Source: Marasmius tenuissimus
Lineage: Eukaryota > Basidiomycota > Agaricomycetes > Agaricales > Marasmiaceae
Reading direction: 5' to 3'
Length of the DNA stretch: 64,000 nt
NCBI GenBank assembly: GCA_029532415.1
Contig: JAQOTA010000067.1
Coordinates: forward strand, 62,001 to 126,000
Below the pieces are notes generated by a model. It was not told the DNA's origin. It saw only the letters and a list, made by a program, of their open reading frames with translations, and made no database searches. Numbering within the stretch: the stretch's first letter is position 1; each line of letters begins with the position of its first letter. The position numbers were made by a program, and so were the translations under genes. Shown here piece by piece: positions 12,527-22,700 of this stretch.

Positions 12527-14797
12527 CTATTCGGACGAATAAAATTCAAGTCCAAGATGTTCTCTAAAAGCGGAGAACTTGACATGAACCAAATTCTTGG
12601 TAAACATGTCCGTAGGATTGTAGGCACCATCAATAAAGAAAAGATCGACCTTGTGGTCTGAAACACATTCGCGAATGTAATGATAGCGAATATCAATGTG
12701 TTTGGTGCAACGTTCTTGAACTGGGTTGGAGGCGATGAAAATCGAGCCTTGATTATCTCCACATATGGGCACGGGAGTCATATCAATCCCAAGTTCAGAG
12801 AGTAACTGTCAAATCCACACAGCCTGATGACTACAGTCGGATAGCGCCATGTATTCAGCTTCAGTGGATGAAAGTGCAACAGTCTTCTGGGCACGTGATT
12901 GCCAACAGAAGATACCACCTGCCAATTTGAAGAAATAGCCCGTGATCGACCGACGCTTGATAGGATCAGCAGCCCAATCAGAATCAGTGAATGCTAGTAA
13001 ACCTCCGTCAGAGTCTCCATCATAGACTAATGCATAGTCTGGAGTTCCTGCAAGATAGCAGCAAATATAAAGCGCCTTCTTCAGGTGATCTTCCGATGGA
13101 TTAGCAGAGAATTGAGAAAGCTTTGTAACAGCGTAGGCAATATCTGGACGAGTGCCAAGCATGATATACAGAAGCGATCCAATCACTGATTGATATTGAG
13201 CGCGACATTTGGGATCAACAGGACCTTTGTTGGGTTGTGGAATATAGCCGGCGGGAAGAGGAGTATCAGCTGCTTTTGCATTCTGCATGCCAAATCGCTT
13301 CAAGACCTTCTTTAAGTGGTCGGTCTGGTCAAGAAGGATTTTACGGCCTTTGCGATGAATACGCATGCGCAGGAACTCTTTAACTTCTCCGAGCCATAAA
13401 CTCGGCTTTCTTCTTTTCGACAAAGGCTTTGTTGGGTCCAAGGAATAATGCATCGTTGACATAGATCAAAGTGATACATTCTTTACCAGTCTCATGATCT
13501 TTGCAGATGAAGAGACCTGCATCAGAAGTTAAGCATTTAAAGCCCATTACTTCCATGGATGAGCTGAGGGCACGCCACCATTCAAGAGCGGCTTGCTTCA
13601 GTCCATATAATGCACAGCGAAGGCAATAGACTTTGCCTTCCTGACCCTTAACCTTGAAACCTTCAGGTTGATCCATATAGATCTCTTCTTTGAGTTCGCC
13701 ATAAAGGAAGGCGTTCTTCACATCCAATGCCTGAATGTGCCAGTTTTTGAGAGCTGCAAGTGCGAGCATCTGTACAGTTTTAAACCGTACAACTGGTGAG
13801 AAGATCTCATCAAAGTCAACACCTTCGACCTGGGAGAAACCCTTGGCAACAAGTCAAGCTTTCTTTCGACCGTCTGACTTGACGTCAAACACCCATCTGT
13901 TTTTGACAGCCTTGCGACCTTTAGGTAGGTCAACCAATTCGAAGACCTTGCGTTTGCGAAGAGCCTCTAGTTCATCGCGGCAAGCGGCCTTCCATTTTCT
14001 CTGCTGCTCAGCTGGCAGCTTCAGTATGTCACGGAGAGTCCACTCTTGAACGACATATCGGTGAGGTCATCGTGAACAGGAACTGCCCGATTTAACAGAT
14101 AAATCACGAAACCTACTCCCCCTTCCTGGGATAATTGTTGCACTAAGCTATCGGGCTGACTCCCCCTGGAGTTACACATGGTAGACAGACTGGCATGATT
14201 AGTCCCAGGAACTTTTCTGGGTCTGCCTCTCCTACGAGTAGTAGGCGGATCCATGGGTTCTCTATCACCCGTGGCATCTCTCCATGTAGAATTTTTCTCC
14301 ATATCATGCACAATGTGCGAGGGATTATTTGGGTCTCGTTGTTCACCAAATACGTTATCAGGTTGCTTAGTACCCGTCCGTTTCCTGCCTGAACGCCTTG
14401 GCGGCGGAGACTGCTCTTTACCACCCACTGGTGTAGGTGGCCTGGGAGGCTGGAACGGAGGATCAGGATCAGGATGCTGATGTTCACCCTGAGGTACAGT
14501 ACCATCTCCATCATCATCATGCGGAGATTCCAATCACTTTGGAAGGTTTTCGGGAGGATATAGATTGTCATCAGACGAATCATCAATACTATCCGAAGAG
14601 AAGTTGGGATTTTCACCCAATACCAGCGGTATTTCAGGGATTTCACCCACCGGGGTAAAGCCACGAGGTTTCTTATCAGAACACTTCAGGAACAAATTTT
14701 CATTGAACAGAGCAGTAGCGCTTTTGAAGATAGCATTATTGGACATCTTCATAAAGACATATCCTTTCATGCCTTCCTGAAAACCAATGAAGGTCAT
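12527..14797 (-). pseudogene. Element A pol: reverse transcriptase and RNase H, frameshifted
   Basis: The frames at 14797-14534, 14533-14021, 13933-13718, 13769-13380, 13462-12809 and 12781-12527 together cover the end of integrase, a proline-rich linker, reverse transcriptase (FDEIFSP-type region, then the catalytic box) and RNase H (FTDSDWAADP, LSSTEAEYMALSDC, then the DIRYHYIRE and NPTDMFTK segment). Several frameshifts separate them, including one near 13380-13462. The RT box YVDD reads YVND at about 13452-13463, where a GAC to AAC change would destroy a metal ligand. A TGA lies at 12811-12809 after the RNase H motif. It cannot encode an active enzyme. Confidence 0.85.
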
Positions 14798-14953
14798 CAG
14801 TTCTGAACGCGGAGATAACTTTTAACTCGACACTTTTCCGGAATAAACGCATACACTGCACATCCGAAGACTCGAAGATCCGAAACATCCGGTGCACTGC
14901 CATGCAACTTCTCATGCGGGGTCAACCAACGTAAACACTGGGACGGCGTCCGA

Positions 14954-15600
14954 TTATGAAGTGCAACAGCGTGGAACACAGAATTCCCACCAAGAAGGCG
15001 GAAGACAAGCATCAAAGCGAAGAGCTTGAGCTTTCTCAAAAATGGTCCGATTGAACCGTTCTGCACGACCATTCTGTTCCGACGTATATGGAATACTGGT
15101 CAGAATTTTGATACCGTGCTGTTTCAGTACATCATCAAAGGCATCCGATTTGTACTCTCCCCCTCCATCGGACATCCATTCCTTAATATCAACACCGAAT
15201 TGTACCTTCACCATAGCGATAAAGTCACGGAGCATCTTGACAGAGTCAGATTTGCGTTGCATGAGCATTGTCCAGCCATGTGAAGTACAGTCGTCGACAA
15301 ACGACATATACCATTTGTATTTGTGGTACGATTCAGTGGGGAATTGTTTGAGGTCGGAGTGAATTTTCTCGAAGGGTTTCAAGGCACGGGTAGTGGAGTC
15401 AGGGAACAATCTGGAGTGCATCTTTCCTTCTGCACATTCTCGGCATAATCGGGTTTCCTTTGGTTTTCGGTCGAATTCCGGAAAGTTCTTAGTATGCTTC
15501 CGAGCTTTATCCAGAGCTTTGTCTGAACAATATCCGAAATGTCTGTGTAGAACCTTGTAGTCAACTTTATCCATCGTTGACTTGGCCATTAAGCTACGAG
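14954..15600 (-). pseudogene. Element A integrase fragment
   Basis: A 211-residue open frame with the zinc-binding HHCC start (LHRHFGY, then CRECAEGKMH), the first acidic residue in IHSDLK, the second in WMSDGGGEY and the glutamate in NGRAERFNRT. So D, D and E are all present. Its upstream end is cut by the nested solo LTR at 15601, and the frame shifts near 14954-15072, so the C-terminal domain is in another frame. Confidence 0.85.
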
Positions 15601-15922
15601 TGTTGAATCCGTGGACTATTATTAGATCTCGGTATATCCGAAGTCCCGGTTCATACTTCCCGCCATTGTATTATGCGGGACAATACATTCTCTATTGTTC
15701 CATTCATCTATTGTTCACTATGCTCATATGTACAATTCCTATTGTCGTCCCTATATGGTAACTCTATTGTATCTACATGTATATAAGCTCGTAGTTCTCT
15801 ACCTGAATCGATAGTGTGCTTGAGCTTCTACGTCTCGCCTCTAACTCTCTAAACTCCTCTCTGGTAAGTAGTAGTGTAGCTATGTTGTAGTCCTCTGCGC
15901 TAGGTGTCATGCCGGCTCATCA
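15601..15922 (+). mobile_element. Solo LTR of family B inside element A
   Basis: 322 bp from TGTTGAATCC to GGCTCATCA, exactly the length of element B's LTRs, and in the opposite orientation to element B. Five-bp target duplications ACGAG lie at 15596-15600 and 15923-15927. It splits element A between protease and integrase, so family B was active after element A inserted. A TATA-like TGTATATAAGC lies near 15777-15788. Confidence 0.95.
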
Positions 15923-16939
15923 ACGAGCAGAGGCTTTCTGCGAGCTAACCCAAAAAATGGTTTGACCAGGCATGAATGGGTAAGATACCAATGATTGGCG
16001 TCGACCCTTGTGATAAAGAGCCAATTTGCTAGACAATCCACGTACTTGCAGACCACCTTGCAAGAATTCTCCAAGCGAGAGAAGTCGAATTGACAGAAGT
16101 AGAACATAATAGACAGGATAGAGTCGCGTAATGCATTCCTCCATATGACCGTCAGATCCTTCAACAGAATGAGAGATGAACACAGTCCCTTTCCCTTTAA
16201 TTTGGATAGGGTTGTCCTTCTGTGCAGTGTTTAGCTGCGGTCCATTGTTCATGGGTTCATACTCGGCAAAATCTTCGAGATCATAAGTGAAGTGCGATGA
16301 AGCACCCGAATCGACGATCCACTCTTGCGAGCTTCCAGTTGCCTTCTTTCCCTTACAATTGGCCCATGTGGCAAAGTGATCACCAATATATTGCGCAAAT
16401 CTCATATGGGACACGATATCCGAACTACTACGTTTAGAAGCGGCTAGTAAAGCGGCGCACTGTAGGTTCGTATCAGTGTTAGAAGAAAGACTGAGATAAG
16501 GCACTTGCCTGTCATCATCAGATTCCTCAGATCCAATGGAGACCGAATCGTACTCAACATCGTCGGGAAGACCAGTGGCATCTGCGATCTTGCTGTCAAC
16601 ATCCATGGCACTTCCACTCGCAATCTCCGTACGCAAAGAATTGTTAACAGCATTCAACGCGATACGATCCTCACGCTCAGAGTCGGAGTCCTCATAGAAA
16701 GAATCATAGAGGTTGTAAACCTTCTCGACACTGTTAGCACGCTTTGCAGGTGGAGCAGTGGAGGAGGGCCCATCAATATGATGCTCCAGGGAGGAAGAGG
16801 AAGCAGCTGCATATCCCTGTTCCATAGGTTCAAGGATGTGGGCATACTTGGAAACACCAAGACGATCGGCAAGACTGCGAGCAGCCTGAGCATTCTCAAA
16901 AACAGTACCACCCGAGGTAGCACCGGAGAAATGCTGCAT
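15923..16939 (-). pseudogene. Element A gag C-terminal region and aspartic protease
   Basis: An open frame of 339 residues. After an acidic, serine-rich stretch it shows the protease signature WIVDSGASSHF (DSGA at residues 210-213), followed by IKGKGTVFI and LRLYPVYY. It ends abruptly at the solo LTR. It has no canonical CCHC zinc knuckle; CKGKK precedes the protease. It lies in a different frame from the gag fragment upstream. Confidence 0.82.
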
Positions 16940-17084
16940 GTGGAGTGGATCCCGGGATCAGTCCGTGGGATGTACGATAGATGGAGTATCAGGAACAATG
17001 GGGGGTGTGGAGATGGACAAATGAGTGAGGGACGCGATATGAGAATGACCCTTGTGAGAGGAGTCACCCTTGTTGTCCTGAGAA

Positions 17085-17642
17085 TCACCTACCTCTGGAC
17101 AAACGAAACTCCATGACCGACTTGAAGTCAGCCCAAACAGAAACAGAAGTCTGTTGACCATAACAAGCCTTGATCTTCTCCCAAGCGTTCCAAGCCTTAT
17201 CATCATCCTCGATAATACTCTGCATGGCAATGGTGGTGGTGGCACGTAGTGCACCCATGGCCTTGAATTCATACTTCTTCCAACGTCGATGGTCCTTCTC
17301 GTGCCTGAGAAGATCCTTCTCGTACTTTTCCAAATCCTTAGCATACTGCTCAAGGTCCCTACCATACTGTTGCATCTGTTCATCTGTAGGGGAGACTGTC
17401 TCTGTATGTCGAGTAGCTTCTCCACCTTCATGAGCAGGAACGGTGACAGTGCGAGTAGTTGGCTTGGGTTCTGATGGTTTGGTAGGTTTCTCGGGTGTAT
17501 CAGGTTCAGGATCGTCGTTGGTGTAATGGTCGTAGAACTCGTTGATCATGGCATAAGTACCAAGACCCTTGGACCACTTGCGCCAGTTGACATCGCTGAA
17601 GACCTCAACGGTGGGGATAAGGGTAGACATAACAGGAGCCAT
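17085..17642 (-). pseudogene. Element A gag N-terminal fragment
   Basis: An ATG at 17642 opens a frame with the segment VFSDVNWRKWSKGLGTYAM, then a proline- and charge-rich stretch and a helical region ending MEFRLSRGR. Compared with element B, roughly 150 residues after this point are missing and the next readable segment (HKGHSHIAS) is in another frame. Gag therefore appears internally deleted. Confidence 0.75.
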
Positions 17643-17952
17643 AGCGATCTGGAGATAGAACAACGATCAGCATATGTTCATCATCATAGGCAATGATAAA
17701 AGAAATCACTGCACGGTCAATGGCGATAGCCATCGATCGTTGTTGAGGACACAGTCCACCATCGTCAAACATCAATGAAGATGTCGACTTCACAGGTCCA
17801 GAACCAGTGTTAACAGTCTGCCCATCATGACAGCAATTAAGCAGTCACAATGGTTATCGAGTGCAATGACCACAATAGTGCATCATCATAGGCAGCACAC
17901 AATAAAGGTGCATATCCTAGAGAGCTGCCATTGCAGGGCACATCGATAGGGC

Positions 17953-17968
17953 ACCGGGGCCCATAACC
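17953..17968 (-). promoter_or_regulatory. Primer-binding site of element A
   Basis: On the minus strand the 16 nt directly after the 5' LTR read GGTTATGGGCCCCGGT. The complement contains GGGCCCATAACC, the anticodon arm of eukaryotic initiator tRNA-Met. This suggests priming by a 5' half of that tRNA, as is known for Drosophila copia. The site is identical in element B. Confidence 0.8.
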
Positions 17969-18226
17969 TGTTGAGGCAGGGGTCCTGCCCACGCAGTGGC
18001 AGCATGGGACAGACTAGCTCACCTGGAGATAGGCTTAGAGGCAGCAACAAGAGTAGTAAAAGTACTGGGATTACATGTAGATACAGAGCTACTTATATAC
18101 TATACAGAGGTGACTGTAGCTACTATATCAGGAGTGTCTAGGAATAGCATAGATCATAGTAAAACAATTGAAGCACAGATGCGGCCCGATACAATGGTCC
18201 ATATATCCGGTAGTCCGGATTCAACA
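17969..18226 (-). repeat. 5' LTR of element A
   Basis: 258 bp, the same length and termini as 12228-12485, with about 12 differences by eye. It is flanked outside by AATAT and inside by the primer-binding site with no spacer. Confidence 0.93.
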
Positions 18227-18816
18227 AATATGTTCGGAAAGATACTCATGGGTGACATCATTGTGCGGAGGAACATCTCTTCACAGGTTCCAGAAGTTAT
18301 TGTGGAAGCTCAACATCGAGAATCAGAACATGTAGAATTAAAACAGCAATCCAAAGTGACGAGAGTTAGAAAAGTTACGCAACACATTGAGTTGATGGGA
18401 CCTCCAGGAAGCTTTACAGCCATATCAGTCGAACCAGCGGAGGAATCTCAGGCCTGGGAGGACCTTAAAATTGTGAGTGCCTTCAAAGGAGTTTTATTCA
18501 GCATTTGATGAGCAGTTGCAGATATCAGAGTGTGTGTGCAAAGAGCTAGCATCTCGGCGGTATGTCCAGATACTTCCCTATAGAGTCATGCTCTAACCTA
18601 GTTTTAGGTCACCCCTGTTCCCCCAGCTGATAGGAATGGGCCAGTCCAAACAGCCAACATGGATTGTGCATGATGGCAAGAGTTTTCGGTCATTGGTTTC
18701 ATCTACAGACACTGACATACACATTATAGAACTGGCAAATGGATTGAAATTCAGTGATGAAGTTCGACATAGAGGTAATATAGCTGTGTGGTACTACCTT
18801 TGGTATACACAGATAT

Positions 18817-19271
18817 TGTTGAACATGATGGTATCATGTGATACATATTGACGTGTTGGTTACCCGTCACACTATTTATAGAGCTACGCCTCTAGGAACA
18901 CTTGCGCTCTCATGCAAGAATGTATCTACGTAGTTATTGCTTCACAAATGACACTGTAGATATCTACTACGTATGTAGTTGCATCAAGTATGATGCTTAT
19001 AGTTCAAAGTGCGAGGCACAACAGACGAAAGACTCATTAGTATTGGCTAAATACCTACTTCTAGTAGTAGTTTCATACTATTGTAACTACTCTTACATGT
19101 ACAGAAACTTGTGTATAAAAGCTGGTATTCCAAGGCCTTAAGCCTTAGGACAATCTACTCGATTATCACCTCTTCACAAGCATCTCAAGTCTACAAGAAC
19201 ACTCTGTGTATTACCCATGTGAGGTTTACTTCGTTATACCCACTGTGCACTTTAACTATGCTGGCTCAACA
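18817..19271 (+). mobile_element. 455-bp solo LTR (family C)
   Basis: Runs from TGTTGAACAT to GGCTCAACA, with 5-bp target duplications GATAT at 18812-18816 and 19272-19276. A TATA-like GTGTATAAAAGC near 19116 supports plus orientation. It sits at the exon 5/intron 5 border of UF11 copy 1. The sequence is unrelated to LTRs A and B beyond the TGTTGA/TCAACA termini. No full-length family member lies in the window. Confidence 0.88.
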
Positions 19272-19353
19272 GATATGTCCACCTTTTTGACATCGTACAT
19301 CAGCTGAGGATGTCCCTAGAGCACATCATATGATGCTTTGCGCTCAGACAAGA

Positions 19354-19675
19354 TGATGAGCCGGCATGACACCTAGCGCAGAGGACTACAACATGGCTAC
19401 ACTACTACTTACCAGAGAGGAGTTTAGAGAGGTAGAGGCAAGACGTAGAAGCTCAAGCACACTGTCGATTCAGGTAGAGAACTACAAGCTTATATACATG
19501 TGGAAACTATAGTAAATACCATATAAGGAGAACAATAGAAATTGTACATATGACCATATTGAACAATGAAGAATAGAACAATAGCCAATGCATTGTCCCG
19601 CATAATACAATGGCGGGAAGTATGAACCGGAACTTTGGATATACCGGGATCTAATTCTAGTCCACGGATTCAACA
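19354..19675 (-). repeat. 3' LTR of element B
   Basis: 322 bp. On the plus strand it begins TGATGAGCCG and ends GGATTCAACA. The outside flank is CAAGA. Confidence 0.95.
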
Positions 19676-19687
19676 CACCCCCTCGCT
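19676..19687 (-). promoter_or_regulatory. Polypurine tract of element B
   Basis: On the minus strand this reads AGCGAGGGGGTG, directly inside the 3' LTR. Confidence 0.8.
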
Positions 19688-19717
19688 AAGTGCAGCTGAA
19701 AAGCGCATCTGAGCGAA

Positions 19718-22700
19718 TCAAGTGGACGAATAGAATTCAAGTCCAAGGTGATCTCTGAACCGTAAGAACTTCTCATGACCGAGATTCTTAGTGAACATGT
19801 CTGCGGGATTATAGACTCCTTCGATAAAGAACAATTCGACTTTGCCATCTTCAACACATGATCGAATATAATGATATCGAATATCGATGTGCTTGGTTCG
19901 GCGTTCTTGAACCGGACTAGATGCAATGAAGATCGAGCCTTGATTGTCACCGCAGATTGGAATAGGACCCAAGTCGATTCCAAGTTCAGAGAGTAGTGAT
20001 CTTATCCAGGAAGCTTGACAACTGCAATCCGACAGTGCCATATACTCAGCCTCAGTGGAAGAAAGAGCTACAGTCTTCTGGGTGTGTGATTGTCACGAGA
20101 AGATGCCGCCTGCTAACTTGAAGAAGTAGCCAGTGATCGAACGGCGTTTGATAGGATCGGCAGCCCAATCCGAGTCTGTGAACGCAAGAAGACCTCCATC
20201 AGAGTCACTGTCGTAGATGAGTGAATAGTCTGATGTGCCAGCAAGATAGCGGCAGATATACAGAGCTTTATCAAGGTGTTCCTTTGTTGGATTAGAAGAG
20301 AACTGGGATAGCTTTGTAACTGCGTAGGCAATATTAGGACGTGTGCCCAGCATAATGTACAGAAGCAACCCAATCACAGACTGGAATCTGGAGCGAATGG
20401 CAGGATTGACTGGACCATTGTTGGGAGTTGGCACATAGCCAGCAGGTAAAGGCATTGGAGCACCTTTCGCATTCTGCATCCCAAAACATTCAAGGACTTT
20501 CTTCAGATAATCTTTCTGGTCAATCATGATCTTATTGCCTTCGCGACGAATGCTCATGCGGAGAAACTCGCTAGCATCGCCCATATTGCGGCATTCCCAT
20601 CGAGCCATGAACTCGGCTTTCTTCTTGTCAACAAAAGCTTTGTTAGAACCCACGAAGAGTGCATCGTCAACGTAGATGATCACATACACAACTTCACCAC
20701 TCTTCGGATCTTTGCAGATGAAGAGTCCAGCATCAGAAGTTAGGCGTTTGAAGCCCAATACTTCCATGGACGAGCTGAGGGTTCGCCACCACTCAAGGGC
20801 AGCTTGCTTCAGTCCATATAATGCATGACGCAGGCGTAGTACCTTATGTTCTTGGCCCTTGACTTTGAAGCCTTCAGGTTGTTCCATGTAAATCTCCTCA
20901 ACAAGATCACCGTATAGGAAGGCGTTCTTAACATCAACAGAAGTGATGTACCAGTTTTTGAGAGCTGCGAGAGCAAGCATCATTCGGACAGTCTCATAAC
21001 GAACAACTGGTGAGAATATTTCATCAAAGTCAACACCTTCGACCTGAGAGAAACCCTTGGCAACAAGCCTAGCTTTCTTGCAACCATTCGACTTAACATT
21101 GAAGACCCATCTATTTTTGATGGCTTTGCGACCTTTAGGTAAGTCACAGAGTTTGAAGACCTTGCACTTACGAAGTGCCTCAAGTTCTTTGTGGCAAGTG
21201 TTCTTCCATTCCTTCTGTTGCTCAACAGGCAACTTTAGAATATCGCAGAGTGTCCACTCTCTGATATTAGGGAAATCAGGAGTATTGTTCAACAGGTAAA
21301 TCATGAATCCTACTCCCCCTTCTTGGGTCAGTCTTTCGACTACGCTTTCTTCCTCATGCGACTCAGTGCTTCCACTGGGTTCTGGAGCAGGCAGAGGCGG
21401 AAGTGGACCAGGAATCCCCTTTTTACCACCTTTGCCTTTCCTAGATTGCGAATAGCTAGGACGATCAACTGGATGTGAAGGTTCTTTGTCTCCAGTGATG
21501 TTTCTCCAAGTATTCTTATCCTCCAAGTCGCGAATAATGTCTGAGGGTTTATTTGGTATCCGCTGTTCCCCAAATATATTACCAGGTTGCGTTGTACCCT
21601 TCTGCTGCCTTGACGATCGGCGTGGACCATTCGCTGCTGGTGCAGGCGGAGGAACGACGGGTTTGCCTGGAGGTGTTGGAGGACCAGATTGAGGGAGTGG
21701 CACATCCCCTGGCACAGGGCCACCTGCAGGTTCGTCAACCTGAGGTTCTGATCTCTTAGAAGGTTCGGAGCGACGTCTGAGATCTGGTAATGGAGTATCA
21801 AAACTGTCGTCATCAGAGCCTTCATCTTCCGAAGGAATGTTGGGATTTTCACCCAAAGTAAATGGTTCACTACCGACAGGTGTGAAGCCACGAGTTTTGG
21901 CATCGGGACACTTGTTATACAGTGTCTCGTCGAACAGTGCAGTGCTACCTTTGAATACAGAATTATTACTTTGCATGAACAGGAAGCCTTTCATCCCATC
22001 TTGGTAGCCGATGAAAGTCATCAACTCACTGCGAGGAGCGAGCTTATTCTTCCTACGATCTTCAGGAATGAAGACGTAAGCTGCACAACCCATAACTCGG
22101 AGATGTGAAACATCAGGTGCTTTGCCGTAAAGCATTTCGAACGGAGTTCGCCAGCTCAAACGTTGCACAGGAGTGCGGTTGTAGAGGTGGACGGCGTGCA
22201 CATGGCAGAATTCCCACCAGGACTGAGGCATACAAGCTTCAAAGCGAAGAGCTTCAGCCTTCTCATGAGTAGTCCTATTGAATCGTTCAGCACAACCGTT
22301 TTGTTGTGGTGTATACGGTATGCTCTGATCCCTCTGGATCCCATACTCTTTCAGTACTGCATCGAACTTATCTCCTTTGTACTCTCCCCCTTCATCGGAC
22401 ATCCAGGTCTTGACAACAGCATTGAACTGCATCTTGACCATAGTAAGGAAGTCCCTCAAAGCAGGTACTGCCTCGTCTTTTGTCTTGAGCTTGGAGGTCC
22501 AAACGTAGGATGTGCAGTCATCGAGAAAAGAGATGTAGTACTTGTACCGGTGATACGATTCTACTGGGTACGACTTCAAATTCAAATGTATGCGTTCAAA
22601 CGGTTTAGAAGCTCTAGTAGTAGAGTTGGGGAACAATTTCCCATGCATCTTGCCTTCAGCACAACCACGACACAGAGGTGTCTTCTTAGTAGGCATCTCA

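Larger units (their letters stand above)
12228..18226 (-). mobile_element. Copia element A (full length, dead, carries a nested solo LTR)
   Basis: A Ty1/copia-type LTR retrotransposon on the minus strand, 5,999 bp including a 322-bp solo LTR. It has matching 258-bp LTRs and AATAT target duplications at 12223-12227 and 18227-18231. The order gag, protease, integrase, reverse transcriptase, RNase H is copia-type. By eye the LTRs differ at about 12 of 258 positions, mostly transitions, so this insertion is older than element B. It interrupts exon 2 of UF11 copy 1. Confidence 0.93.

Noticed and set aside
16444..17431. Frames overlapping element A gag in other phases
   Set aside because: They lack gag or protease motifs and are alternative-frame shadows.
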